Shown here: one piece after another, positions 55,373-64,000 of the stretch | Position numbering within the stretch: the first letter of the stretch is position 1 | How the letters are laid out: each line of letters opens with the position of its first letter | Origin: Chloroflexota bacterium | GTDB lineage: Bacteria > Chloroflexota > Dehalococcoidia > Lucifugimonadales > Lucifugimonadaceae | Length of the DNA: 64,000 bases | Direction of reading: 5' to 3' | Assembly: GCA_002730555.1 (NCBI GenBank) | Contig: PCAM01000037.1 | Coordinates: 21,630-85,629 of the forward strand | Notes under the pieces: generated by a model | Databases searched by the model: none | The model's input: only the letters and a program-made list of their open reading frames with translations | Told to the model about the DNA's origin: nothing | Made by a program: the position numbers and the translations under genes

Positions 55373-55461
55373 CCGGCCAAAGCCAAATACCCCAGTTTCG
55401 CTGGCAGGTCAAACCTTCTCCGGCGCGCTCACCACTATCTGTTTGAGTCTGGAGGCACCCG

Positions 55462-57471
55462 ATGGCGGGATTCACCACCGCGGACATCAGGAACGTCGTT
55501 TTGCTTGGCCACTCCGGGTCCGGGAAGACGTCGATAGCTGATTCGATGTTTCACCTTGCCAGCGAGACGACGCGGTTAGGCAGTGTGACCGGCGGCACTA
55601 GCGACTCAGACTTCGAGCCCGAAGAGCAGCGCCGTCAATCCAGCGTCATGACCACCATACTGCCAAGCCCGTGGAATGACTCCAAGATCAACGTGTTGGA
55701 CGCGCCAGGTTACGCGGACTTCGCTGGCGAAATGCTATCGGCGCTACGCGTCGCGGATGCCGCAATCCTCGTGGTCGCGGCCCCGAGCGGCATCGAGGTC
55801 GGTACAGACCAGGCTTGGGTCCGCCTTGAAGAGCGCTCGCTCCCACGGATCGTGGTGATCAACAAACTTGACCGCGAGAACACCGAGTTCGACCAGGTCG
55901 TCGAAGCGATCACAGAGGCGTGGGGACGGAAATGCGTTCCCATCCAACTGCCGAATGGCGCCGAGTCCGATTTCACGGCGGCAGGCTCGCTGATCAGTGA
56001 CTCCGCACTTCAGGAAGGCGCTGGGGCTGAACTTTATGAGCGTCTCGTCGAGGCGGTAGCCGAAACCGACGACGCCCTGACAGAGAAGTTCCTGGAGGGA
56101 GAAGCGCTCACGGCAGACGAGTTGATATCCGGCCTGAAGCAGGGCATCGCGTCCGGGGACATCGTGCCCATCGTGGCGACCGCAGCACTGGAAGAAGTAG
56201 GCGTCTCCGATCTGATGGACGCCGTAGTCGACCTGCTTCCCTCCCCGGATGCCGCGGCCAAACGGAACGACGCCACGGAGATACCCGAGGGCGCAGAAGC
56301 GAATCTCGTATTCAAGACCGCCGCCGACCCCTTTGTGGGTAAGCTTTCTTACTTCCGCGTGTACGGAATCCCGTTCGTCGGAGGCTCGGAACACTGGAAC
56401 GTGAACCGCGAGACATCGGAACGGGTCGGCCAGGTTTCTTCACCAAAGGGCAAGGAATCAGAGGTCACGGAAGAGGTCGTCTTCGGCGACATCGGCGTGA
56501 TTTCACGATTGGATGTGACCGGGACCGGCGACACGCTGACGAACAGCGAAAACCCGGTGACGCTTGATGGCATCGACATGCCCGAACCGTTCTACGCGCT
56601 CGCAGCGACGCCGAAAACCCAGGCGGACCTGGACAAGATGTCCGACGCGCTATCGAAACTCGGGGAAGAAGACCCGAGTTTGAACATCTCTCGCGACCCG
56701 AACACAGCGGAGACGATCATTCGAGGCCTCGGCGACGTGCATGTCCATATCGGAATCGAGCGCGTCGAACGCAAGTTCGGCGTGGCGCTCGAGACGTCAC
56801 TGCCGCGCATCGCTTACATGGAGACCATCGGCGGTTCCGCCCGGGTGGAGTACCGCCACAAGAAACAATCCGGCGGTCACGGGCAGTACGGACACGTGGT
56901 TATCGAACTCAGCCCGAGAACGCGTGGCGAGGGTTTCATTTTCGACAGCAAGGTTGTCGGCGGAAACGTTCCGCGGGAATACATCCCGGCCGTCGAAAAA
57001 GGCGTCGTCAAGTCCATGGAGACAGGCCCGGTCGCTGGGTTCCCGGTCGTGGACGTTGGGGTCACACTGGTAGACGGCAGCAGCCATTCTGTGGACTCGT
57101 CAGGAATGGCGTTCGAGATCGCCGGCGGGTTCGCGCTCCGTCAGGGCATCCCACAGGCTCGGCCAGTTCTGCTGGAGCCGGTGATGCACCTCCGGATCCT
57201 GACACCGGACGATCTGACCGGAGAGGTCATCAGCGACCTCAACACGAAACGTGCGCAGATCCTGGGCATGACCCCGGCAGCGAACGGACACACGATCATC
57301 GAGTCGGACGCACCGCTGTCGATGGTCCAGCGCTACGCCACGGACCTGCGGGCGATATCGGCCGGACGGGCATCGTATCAGGCCGTGTTTGCCCACTACG
57401 GTGAGGTGCCGCAACAGGAAATGGACAAGATCGTCCAGCAGTACAAACCGGAAGAGGTCGCTGCAACCTAA
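55462..57471 (+). CDS. Elongation factor G-like GTPase (EF-G paralog)
   Basis: 669 residues. Its P-loop is GHSGSGKTS in place of the GHVDHGKTT-type P-loop of canonical EF-G. Switch II reads DAPGYADF, so the catalytic His of DTPGHVDF is Tyr. VVINKLDREN is the guanine motif. Domains III-V follow (LEPVMHLRILTPDDLTGEVI, SAGRASYQAVFAHYGEVP). It belongs to the EF-G-2-like group present in many bacteria beside the true EF-G; its role on the ribosome is uncertain. GGAGG lies six bases before ATG. Confidence 0.92.
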   Translation: MAGFTTADIRNVVLLGHSGSGKTSIADSMFHLASETTRLGSVTGGTSDSDFEPEEQRRQSSVMTTILPSPWNDSKINVLDAPGYADFAGEMLSALRVADAAILVVAAPSGIEVGTDQAWVRLEERSLPRIVVINKLDRENTEFDQVVEAITEAWGRKCVPIQLPNGAESDFTAAGSLISDSALQEGAGAELYERLVEAVAETDDALTEKFLEGEALTADELISGLKQGIASGDIVPIVATAALEEVGVSDLMDAVVDLLPSPDAAAKRNDATEIPEGAEANLVFKTAADPFVGKLSYFRVYGIPFVGGSEHWNVNRETSERVGQVSSPKGKESEVTEEVVFGDIGVISRLDVTGTGDTLTNSENPVTLDGIDMPEPFYALAATPKTQADLDKMSDALSKLGEEDPSLNISRDPNTAETIIRGLGDVHVHIGIERVERKFGVALETSLPRIAYMETIGGSARVEYRHKKQSGGHGQYGHVVIELSPRTRGEGFIFDSKVVGGNVPREYIPAVEKGVVKSMETGPVAGFPVVDVGVTLVDGSSHSVDSSGMAFEIAGGFALRQGIPQARPVLLEPVMHLRILTPDDLTGEVISDLNTKRAQILGMTPAANGHTIIESDAPLSMVQRYATDLRAISAGRASYQAVFAHYGEVPQQEMDKIVQQYKPEEVAAT

Positions 57472-57481
57472 AGGGCGACGC

Positions 57482-57830
57482 CGGGCGAGCGGCCTACTGG
57501 TCGCTGCTCCCGTAATAGCGGGTGATGACGGTCTGGATGGCGTTTGTGCCGAACTCAAGCACGTCCACCGGGATGCGCCCGTTTCTGGCGTGGAACATCG
57601 ACGTGAAGTCGATCTCCCGTTGCAGATTGATCGGAAAGAACCTGTATGTCTGTCTGCCGAGGCGCGGAAAGAAACGGGCGTCGGTGGTGCCCGGGATCAA
57701 GATCGGCACGGCGACGGAGCCGGGGTCGGCCTCCTCGATCACCGAGGTCGGCGTCCGAAATAGCCCCATATCTGGTGCGCTCGGGCCGAGATCGGAGTAG
57801 TGACAGTGGCCCGGCGACCCCGGCAACCTC
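57482..57830 (-). pseudogene. M20-family peptidase C-terminal remnant
   Basis: The minus-strand frame ending near 57497 reads DPGSVAVPILIPGTTDARFF, then PRLGRQTYRFFPINLQ and FGTNAIQTVITRYYG. This matches the C-terminus of M20 carboxypeptidase-like enzymes (GATDAR segment and the final helix). About 110 codons remain; the catalytic domain is missing because the next gene (57907) begins directly upstream. It is a truncated leftover. Confidence 0.65.
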
Positions 57831-57906
57831 CGACGCGTTGACCTCGTCGGGATCTAGGTTTCCTAGGGTATCAGCAACGTGCATCATCCATTTCCGAGTC
57901 AACCGG

Positions 57907-59205
57907 TCAAGACACCCCGCGTAGTTCCGCCGAGAACATGTATGCCATAAGCGGCGGAACCGCTACTCCAACGCCGCCTACGACCAGGGCGAGCTCGTTA
58001 CTGGTCGCCTCCGCTATTAGCCCGGAGAACAGGAATCCAAGTGCGAAGAGCTGCATGGAGATCCCAAACAGGCTCATCACCCGGCCCCGCATCTCATCCG
58101 GGGTGTGCGATTGGACGAGGACGCTGATGGTTATGACATATGCCAGACCGGTTGCGCCCATCAATCCCAGGAGAACCAGGGACAGGTAGTACTCGCGTGA
58201 AAACGCGAACACGATCATCAGGACACCAAAGAGAGCTCCCGTGCTGATCATCAAGAGTCCCTTATAAACCTTGTCACCGGTAAACACGAGCACCAGTGTC
58301 CCGAGAGCCCCCCCTGTCCCGAATGCGGCCATCATCAACCCGAACCCTTCTCCACCGACATTGAACACGTCTTCGGCATAGACCGGAATCAGCGGCATGA
58401 TGAATCCGGCGAAAAGCGCGAGCAAGTTCAGCAACATCAGGACGCGTATTACCGAGTCAGATCGAACGAAGTTCAGTCCGTCCTTGATGTCCCCCCAGGC
58501 TGATTTTGAATCATCGCTGCGATGCACACTACGGTTCTTCACCATCATCAGCATCACAACCCCGATAACGCCGAGCCCGCCCACCAGGAAATAGACCGAC
58601 CCAGCGCCCCACGCGCCGATCATTATCCCGGTGACAGCGGGCCCGATTATCAGACCGATCATGCCCGAGGATTGCATCATCGAAGTGGCGCTCATCAATT
58701 TGTCGCGCCCTACGAGTTCCACGACGAAACTCTGGTTGGCCGGCATGCCGAACGCGACAATGCTGCCCTGGGCCAGAGCCAGCGCAAGCAGGATCCAGAC
58801 TGTCATCAGATCTGAGACGATGAGATATCCGGTCAGGAACGACATCGCCACAATCGCCATCCTGACGACAAGGAGTATGTCCCGCTTCGGAAACCGGTCA
58901 GCGGCGAGGCCCCCGACCATAGAGAGGGCGATCACGGCGATCGACGGCACGCCGTTGACGATCCCAACCCAGGCTTGCGATCCAGTCAGGTTGTACGAGA
59001 GCCAAGATTGAACCGCCGCCCGGGCCTCGAATCCGAACACCATGAAAACGCTGGCGAACACCATCCAGCGGAAGTCAGGTATCCGTAAGACTTCCATCGG
59101 GCCGACACGCTGGGCGACCACGGGCGCGTCCAGAGATGGAGCGGTCTCTATAGAAGTCGAGCCCGGTATCTTGGAGTTTTCTTGTTCAGCTTTTGTGGCA
59201 GCCAT
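57907..59205 (-). CDS. MFS transporter
   Basis: About 432 residues from ATG 59205 (frame open to GTG 59253). 12-helix exporter layout: RIPDFRWMVFASVFMVFGFE at the first helix, MVGGLAADRFPKRDILLVVR as the A-motif and IAFGMPANQSFVVELVGRDK-like VAFGMPANQSFVVELVGRDK at the central loop. Similar in pattern to the transporters at 6809 and 9825, so this MFS_3-like family is expanded here. Substrate unknown. Confidence 0.88.
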   Translation of the reverse strand: MAATKAEQENSKIPGSTSIETAPSLDAPVVAQRVGPMEVLRIPDFRWMVFASVFMVFGFEARAAVQSWLSYNLTGSQAWVGIVNGVPSIAVIALSMVGGLAADRFPKRDILLVVRMAIVAMSFLTGYLIVSDLMTVWILLALALAQGSIVAFGMPANQSFVVELVGRDKLMSATSMMQSSGMIGLIIGPAVTGIMIGAWGAGSVYFLVGGLGVIGVVMLMMVKNRSVHRSDDSKSAWGDIKDGLNFVRSDSVIRVLMLLNLLALFAGFIMPLIPVYAEDVFNVGGEGFGLMMAAFGTGGALGTLVLVFTGDKVYKGLLMISTGALFGVLMIVFAFSREYYLSLVLLGLMGATGLAYVITISVLVQSHTPDEMRGRVMSLFGISMQLFALGFLFSGLIAEATSNELALVVGGVGVAVPPLMAYMFSAELRGVS

Positions 59206-59319
59206 GTTCCGTAGGTGGTTCAGGCTCGTGTAAGTGGGTTGAGCATGATCCACAATACTCTTGCGGGGTCTCGCTCAACCCGCTCACTGCTGGCCAACTC
59301 AGGGTATTCAGGAGTTCAT

Positions 59320-59727
59320 GTGTTCAGGTATCTCGGCCGCAACGGGATATTCGCTCTCGCTCTTGGCGTGATGCTCCTCGCAGCCGCATGTGGTGGCGGA
59401 TCCGGCGTTGCTCCGACGCGCGATCCGGCGTTGCCGCCACATGTCGCAGACGCGTCGAACGGGGAACGGTTGTTCAAGAACGAAAGTTGTTCGGCCTGCC
59501 ACTCCACCGGAACTACGCGCGTCACTGGCCCCGGACTGGCAGGGATCGGCGTGACGGCGGGAGCGCGGGTTCAGGAACTTACGACCGACGATTACCTGGA
59601 GCAGTCGATCAGAGACCCCGGCGCGTACGTTGTGAGTGGGTTCAGCAACATCATGCCGAACACCTATCGCCGCCTGCCCCAGGATGACGTTGACGACCTG
59701 ATCGCGTATCTCAGGACGCTGGAGTAG
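59320..59727 (+). CDS. c-type cytochrome lipoprotein
   Basis: 135 residues from GTG 59320 with AGGAG five bases upstream (a longer frame opens at 59215, but this start gives a proper signal peptide). NGIFALALGVMLLAAAC is a lipoprotein signal. NESCSACHS is the CxxCH haem site (His ligand) and NIMPNTYRRL carries the likely Met ligand. A monohaem cytochrome anchored outside the membrane, feeding electrons to or from a respiratory oxidase. Divergent from the MFS gene. Confidence 0.9.
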   Translation: MFRYLGRNGIFALALGVMLLAAACGGGSGVAPTRDPALPPHVADASNGERLFKNESCSACHSTGTTRVTGPGLAGIGVTAGARVQELTTDDYLEQSIRDPGAYVVSGFSNIMPNTYRRLPQDDVDDLIAYLRTLE

Positions 59728-59763
59728 CCGCTCGGTCGGGTGCGTAAATCCGGGTCACCCCGA

Positions 59764-61167
59764 CTACACAGGCGGGTGCAGTTTGTGGAAGTCGGTGGCT
59801 CCTTCGAAGGCGTGTCCGGCCTGCACCAGTAGCTGTTCGGACAGGTGGTGGCCGACGAGCTGGAGGCTGAGTGGCAGGTTTTCGCTGTTCAGTCCGCAGG
59901 GGAGCGAGATCGTCGGCAGCCCGGCGTAGTTCATTGGCGCGGTAAAACGAGACTGCCAAGCATTCCGACTCGGCGGGATGTGCCCGTATAGCTCTTCGTG
60001 CGTGATCGGGTACGGCGTCCGATGGGTGGACGGGCATGCCAGAAGATCTATCCCGCGCATGGTGCGACGGAGGTCTCCGACACACGCAGCCCTCAGTACG
60101 TTGGCATCGGCGTACTCGGTGGCTGTATGTGCCGCACCGTTCGCAAGCCATTCGCGAAACCACGGCCCGTATTCGTCAGCCCGTGAAGGGAATGTGTCGG
60201 CGTGGGCGGAGGTGGCCTCGGACGAGCAGATCACGGGCCAGGCCTCGAGGTATTCACGCAGTCGGGCGGGCATTCTAACAGCGACGATCTCGGCTCCCAG
60301 GCCCTCCAGCACCCGCACGCTATCGGCGATGGCGTTCGTGATCTCAGGTTCGAGGTCTTCCGATGCGTAACGCTCGTCATACCCGATTTTGAGCCCCTGG
60401 ACCCCGGCTTCCAGGGTGCCCGTCATATCCGGGACCGGCTGAGGCAGCGATGTTCGGTCGTTGAGGTCCAGTCCCGCTATTGCCTGGAGCATGATCCCGG
60501 CGTCGGCTGCGGAACGCGTCAACGGGCCGACGTGGTCCAGCGATTCTGCGAGATTCATCACGCCATTCCGACTGACACGCCCCCACGTCGGTTTCAACCC
60601 TACCGTCCCGCACGCCGCCGCCGGGTATCGGATGGAGCCGCCGGTGTCGCTGCCCAGGGTACCGAACGCCATTCCGGCCGCCGTCGCGCACCCGGATCCG
60701 CTGGAAGACTGCCCGGCCCAGTGGCCGTCTCTCCACGGGTTTTCCGGAATGTCCAACTTCGGGTTGTAGCCGCCCATCGCGCCTTCGGTCAGGTTGAGCT
60801 TGCCGAGCATCACCGCGCCGGCCTCGTTCAGACGCGTAACGACCGTGGCGTCGTAATCAGGCACGTTGTCGACGAAAACGGCGCTGCCGCCCATGGTCCG
60901 CACGCCCTTTGTAACGCACAGATCTTTGACGGCTACCGCGATGCCGTGGAGCGGGCCGCGGTAGCTGCCGTTTGCGATCTCCGCGTCGGCGGCTCGTGCC
61001 TGTGCACGGGCGCTATCGGCCATGATGGTGGCGTACGACTTCAGATGACCGTCGAGCTGTGCAATACGGTCTAGCTGGGACTCCGTCAGTTCGACCGACG
61101 ACACTTTTCCGTCACGTATGAGCGGGGCGAGTTCCGAGATGGTCTTATAGTGGAGTTCGCCGGTCAA
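59764..61167 (-). CDS. Amidase (amidase signature family), paralog 1
   Basis: 467 residues from TTG 61167 with AGGAG six bases upstream; the frame is open to 61497, but that part passes through a repeat and is not protein. GIAVAVKDLCVTKGVRT carries the catalytic Lys, GQSSSGSGCATAAGMAFGTL the first Ser, and GSDTGGSIRYPAAACGTVGL the nucleophilic Ser. Family members hydrolyse amides or act as GatA; no gatB or gatC is nearby, so a catabolic amidase is likelier. Confidence 0.92.
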   Translation of the reverse strand: MTGELHYKTISELAPLIRDGKVSSVELTESQLDRIAQLDGHLKSYATIMADSARAQARAADAEIANGSYRGPLHGIAVAVKDLCVTKGVRTMGGSAVFVDNVPDYDATVVTRLNEAGAVMLGKLNLTEGAMGGYNPKLDIPENPWRDGHWAGQSSSGSGCATAAGMAFGTLGSDTGGSIRYPAAACGTVGLKPTWGRVSRNGVMNLAESLDHVGPLTRSAADAGIMLQAIAGLDLNDRTSLPQPVPDMTGTLEAGVQGLKIGYDERYASEDLEPEITNAIADSVRVLEGLGAEIVAVRMPARLREYLEAWPVICSSEATSAHADTFPSRADEYGPWFREWLANGAAHTATEYADANVLRAACVGDLRRTMRGIDLLACPSTHRTPYPITHEELYGHIPPSRNAWQSRFTAPMNYAGLPTISLPCGLNSENLPLSLQLVGHHLSEQLLVQAGHAFEGATDFHKLHPPV

Positions 61168-61247
61168 TTGTGACTCCTGTTGATCAGTGTGGTCGTCTGG
61201 TTCAAATCTCGCTGCACGAACGTCGCAGGGGTCGAGTGGTATCGACC

Positions 61248-61375
61248 CGAGGGCGGATACTAATCCGCCCTTACGGTGCTGTTGCGGGTTGGGCTTCTCG
61301 CTCACCCCCGCCCCTCTCCCACTGGGAGAGGGGCAGAGCCTCAGTGCCCTGAGGCTCTTGAAGGGCCGGATAGCT
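61248..61375. repeat. Mosaic intergenic repeat (modules B, C, D)
   Basis: GGGCGGATACTAATCCGCCC at 61251-61270, CCCTCTCCCACTGGGAGAGG at about 61312-61331, then CCTGAGGCTCTTGAAGGGCC at 61349-61368. Lies between the two amidase genes. Confidence 0.8.
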
Positions 61376-61414
61376 CGATGGGGCTCCCTCCGCTCCTGCA
61401 GTGTTGTTGTTAAT

Positions 61415-62857
61415 TTATTCAAACCCGGCCGGTTTTTTGTCCGCCCACGGGCGGGCGTCCTCAAACGACTTGGACGCCGCCAGAACGGTTTCTTCATCGC
61501 CCCATCGCCCGACGATGTGGAGCCCGATCGGCAGGCCGTCGTTTGAGAAACCTGCGGGCGCGGTGGCCGCCGGGTTTCCGCACATGTTGAACGGGTAGGT
61601 GAAGGGCGTGAAGCCCCAGAGCTTGTCGGGCACGGTCACGCCGCCAATCACGTCAGGGTGCTCGCCGACTTTGAACGCCGGGGTTGCGAGCGTGGGCGTG
61701 AGCAACAGGTCGTAGCTCTTGAAGAATTCCTGAACATAGTGGCGGTAGAACTCCAGCCGGGAGTAGGCGTCCCATAGCTGTTCGCCGGTGATCTTCTGAC
61801 CGCCGTCCAGACCGTCACGAAAGTAGTCGGTCAGCATCTCCCGGTGCTCAAGGAGGTGGCCGTTTGTCGCGTAGGTGCGGCAGCGCCAGATCGTCATGAG
61901 CAGGTCAAACATCGCTTCCGGGGAGTCGATCTTGAAGCCGGGCTCTTCGACGGTGGCGCCCATCGCTTCAAACGAACTCGCGGCACGCCCTACAACCTCA
62001 CGGACCTCGGGGTCGACCGCCACGCCGCCAAGGTCCGGCGAGTACGCGATGCGAAGCCCTTTCACACCACGGTCAAGCGCGGCAATGTAGTCCGGCGGGT
62101 CTTCCTGGATTGTCAGGTGTTCGGCGTCAGGGTGCGGCCCGGCGAGGATCTGGAGCAGTGTGGCGGCGTCCGTGACGTCCCGGGCCATCGGCCCGATGTT
62201 GGAGTAGTTGAACCAGTGCCAGCTATCCATGCCCGCCGAGTAGCGCGGCACCCGGCCCTGCGTCGCCTTGATGCCGTAAATCCCGCACAAACCAGCCGGA
62301 ATTCGGATAGATCCTGCGCCATCGCTGCCCTGCGCCAGCGGCGTGATACCTGCAGCTACAGACGAGCCCGCCCCACCGCTTGATGCACCGCTCGTGCGCT
62401 CGGTGTTCCACGGGTTGCGACAGGCATCTCCAAGCCGGTTCTCGTTGGTTCCGATGTGACCGTACTCGGAGGTGTTGGTCTTGCCTAGGATCACGGCGCC
62501 TGAGTCTTTGACACGCGTGACGGAAAGCGAGTCGTTATCTGCGATCCGGTCGGTGTAGATGAGAGAGCCGGAGGTGAAGCGGACGCCGTTCATCGGCTCC
62601 AGGTCCTTGATCGAAGTGGGCACACCGTGAAGCGGGCCAAGTTCGTCGCCGTTCATGACCGCCTGTTCCGCAACGCGGGCGGTTTCCAGCGCTTCTTCCG
62701 GAATCACGGCCAGGAAGGCGTTCAACTCCCCGTTGAATCGGTCGATCCGGTCCAACGCCGCCTGTGTGACCTCGACCGGCGATATCTCACGCGCCGCTAT
62801 CATCTCCCGCAAACGATGAGCAGGCGTCCAGGCGAGTTCGGCGTTGGCGTCAGGCAT
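61415..62857 (-). CDS. Amidase (amidase signature family), paralog 2
   Basis: 480 residues. HGVPTSIKDLEPMNGVRFTS carries the catalytic Lys; ERTSGASSGGAGSSVAAGIT and GSDGAGSIRIPAGLCGIYGI carry the Ser-cisSer pair. GGGAGAG upstream of ATG 62857. It is only distantly similar to paralog 1, so the two probably have different substrates. Both are on the minus strand and may be co-transcribed across the repeat. Confidence 0.92.
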   Translation of the reverse strand: MPDANAELAWTPAHRLREMIAAREISPVEVTQAALDRIDRFNGELNAFLAVIPEEALETARVAEQAVMNGDELGPLHGVPTSIKDLEPMNGVRFTSGSLIYTDRIADNDSLSVTRVKDSGAVILGKTNTSEYGHIGTNENRLGDACRNPWNTERTSGASSGGAGSSVAAGITPLAQGSDGAGSIRIPAGLCGIYGIKATQGRVPRYSAGMDSWHWFNYSNIGPMARDVTDAATLLQILAGPHPDAEHLTIQEDPPDYIAALDRGVKGLRIAYSPDLGGVAVDPEVREVVGRAASSFEAMGATVEEPGFKIDSPEAMFDLLMTIWRCRTYATNGHLLEHREMLTDYFRDGLDGGQKITGEQLWDAYSRLEFYRHYVQEFFKSYDLLLTPTLATPAFKVGEHPDVIGGVTVPDKLWGFTPFTYPFNMCGNPAATAPAGFSNDGLPIGLHIVGRWGDEETVLAASKSFEDARPWADKKPAGFE

Positions 62858-62945
62858 GGCTCTCTCCCGATTGGTTAGCGCTGGATTGCTGCGCCATTAT
62901 GTCGCGCGCGGAGCCCCAACGGAGAGCCAGTTTCTTGGGCGGTGG

Positions 62946-63821
62946 CTACGCTCCGGCGGCGGCGGGTTGCGGAGCGTAGGCCGAGCGAAGGTCAGCTTCC
63001 TGGAAAATCAACGGCTTCTCGCCACGGGCGTAGTCGTAGAGTGCGGCTTTAAAGATACCCTCCATCGCCTGCACCCCGCCGATGCCGATAGAAAATGCGA
63101 CGACGCCTATCGGGACCCCGATGATTGGTGAGATAGCGCTGAACAGCGCCGTGATGGCGCCGACCACCAGCATCACGCCTATGTAGATGATCCCGAACCC
63201 GAAGTTAGAAGTTAGCTGTCTGCCCCACGTGGCCGTAAACAGGTTCGTCGAGCGTTTCATGGCCGTGATGGGCCCGACGCCTTCGGTAACGAGGATCGGC
63301 ACGACAAAGAACGTGATCATCGCCCAACCGGACGACAGTAGATTTGTGCCGATCGAACCCATCATGTTTCCGCGTGAACGGGTACGCAGGTACATCAAGA
63401 TCAGCGCCACGACGGCGGCGATGATAGCCCAGCCGAGGATGGTGTGGACGTGTTTGGCCGCGTGCGATAAACCTGAACCAACGTTAGGGTCGCCGCCACG
63501 CAGTCGCTCCTGTGCTGCAGATATGAGCGCCGCGTTGAAGAAAATGATGATGAAGTAAGCAGCGAAGAAGGTCGTCCCGGCCAGGATTATGTCCACCGGC
63601 ACGATCATGCTTTCTTCTAAGCCGGTGTTTGGATTGAACTTGTTCGGCTCTTCCAGGTGATCGAGTGTTCCGGTGACGCTGGCGATCGCAAAGAACACCC
63701 CTAGGAGGATCAGGACGCCGATCCCGCCCATGATCGGGAAGAAGATCAACTCCTTGTCCTTCATCAGGACGCTCCAGCTGACTTTGACGAGTTCGAATGT
63801 GTGGCCGATTGTTCTGAACAT
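62946..63821 (-). CDS. Six-helix membrane protein, DUF6159-like
   Basis: 291 residues with about six hydrophobic segments: VLMKDKELIFFPIMGGIGVL near the N-terminus, IILAGTTFFAAYFIIIFFNA, and IGVPIGVVAFSIGIGGVQAM near the C-terminus. The start SWSVLMKDKELIFFP pattern is what I know from DUF6159 membrane proteins; their function is unknown. ATG 63821. Confidence 0.75.
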   Translation of the reverse strand: MFRTIGHTFELVKVSWSVLMKDKELIFFPIMGGIGVLILLGVFFAIASVTGTLDHLEEPNKFNPNTGLEESMIVPVDIILAGTTFFAAYFIIIFFNAALISAAQERLRGGDPNVGSGLSHAAKHVHTILGWAIIAAVVALILMYLRTRSRGNMMGSIGTNLLSSGWAMITFFVVPILVTEGVGPITAMKRSTNLFTATWGRQLTSNFGFGIIYIGVMLVVGAITALFSAISPIIGVPIGVVAFSIGIGGVQAMEGIFKAALYDYARGEKPLIFQEADLRSAYAPQPAAAGA

Positions 63822-63891
63822 CTACCCAGTATACCGACGAGGACTGATACCTCGATCGGGGGTTTCATAGGATGCGGCAACTGGGACATCA

Positions 63892-64000
63892 TGTCGCTCC
63901 CTGAGTTCATGGTGCGAACCTCGTACTACCCTGTCGATGAACGGGTGGAGATCCCAGGGACCCGCGGCGTGATCTGGGTGACGCACTGCACGGCGGATCT
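63892..64000 (+). CDS. Start of an unrecognised gene (3' end outside window)
   Basis: ATG 63892 opens 36 codons to the window edge: MSLPEFMVRTSYYPVDERVE then IPGTRGVIWVTHCTAD. The composition looks protein-like, but I do not recognise a family and see no strong ribosome binding site. It is divergent from the membrane protein upstream. Confidence 0.35.

Noticed and set aside
61168..61497. N-terminal extension of amidase 1 to 61497
   Set aside because: It runs through the mosaic repeat; the TTG at 61167 has a strong ribosome binding site and starts where the family homology starts.

Overview
The window reads as one contiguous piece of chromosome from a high-GC (roughly 60%) bacterium. The gene content suggests a heterotroph that degrades diverse organic acids: four enolase-superfamily enzymes, three Gfo/Idh/MocA oxidoreductases, two family III CoA-transferases, a single-chain biotin-dependent acyl-CoA carboxylase, two amidases, a sulfatase, a molybdenum hydroxylase, four MFS exporters, and many small one- or two-gene units on alternating strands. 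This pattern, especially the enolase paralogs, matches what is published for marine SAR202 (Chloroflexota). That assignment is inference from gene content; no marker gene was compared.

Layout. 0-5 kb: end of a sulfatase, a decayed class III cyclase, a D-2-hydroxyacid dehydrogenase, a broken soxR with an intact MerR-type operator, and a split transketolase. 5-11 kb: three MFS transporters and a TrpB2-type beta subunit. 11-17.6 kb: a minus-strand operon of acyl-CoA carboxylase, two CoA-transferases and an NTF2-like protein. 18-20 kb: two tandem bicupins. 20-29 kb: epimerase, two Gfo/Idh/MocA proteins, three enolase-superfamily enzymes, a ThuA-like protein and remnants of VOC and GAF genes. 29-35.8 kb: Zn-ribbon protein, nickel/cobalt transporter, flavin acyl-CoA-dehydrogenase-like enzyme, a GrdB-like gene with an in-frame UGA, a tam methyltransferase and a fourth enolase paralog. 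35.8-47.9 kb: HpcH/HpaI aldolase, threonine-aldolase-like enzyme, FAD oxidoreductase, TIM-barrel isomerase, DUF3500 protein, aldo/keto reductase, Mo-hydroxylase, NIPSNAP and Gfo/Idh/MocA. 48-64 kb: tRNA-Gly, DUF362, epimerase, HPP membrane protein, HflK/HflC, a secreted HEXXH protein, an EF-G paralog, MFS, cytochrome c, two amidases and a six-helix membrane protein.

The most notable object is the gene at 31885-33156. It is a GrdB/reductase-selenoprotein-B-like gene whose only interruption is a UGA at codon 154, placed as U-P-N-C in a redox-type UxxC motif, with a weak SECIS-like fold just downstream. It is probably a selenoprotein that a standard annotation would split in two.

Two other layers stand out. 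First, intergenic spaces carry a mosaic of short palindromic repeats in varying combinations, plus a MITE-like 133-bp element. Second, several genes are freshly decayed by one or two stops or single-base shifts (soxR, a VOC protein, a PEP-utilising domain, a PhnD-like protein, a cyclase C-terminus, a lipoprotein), which suggests ongoing accessory-gene turnover.
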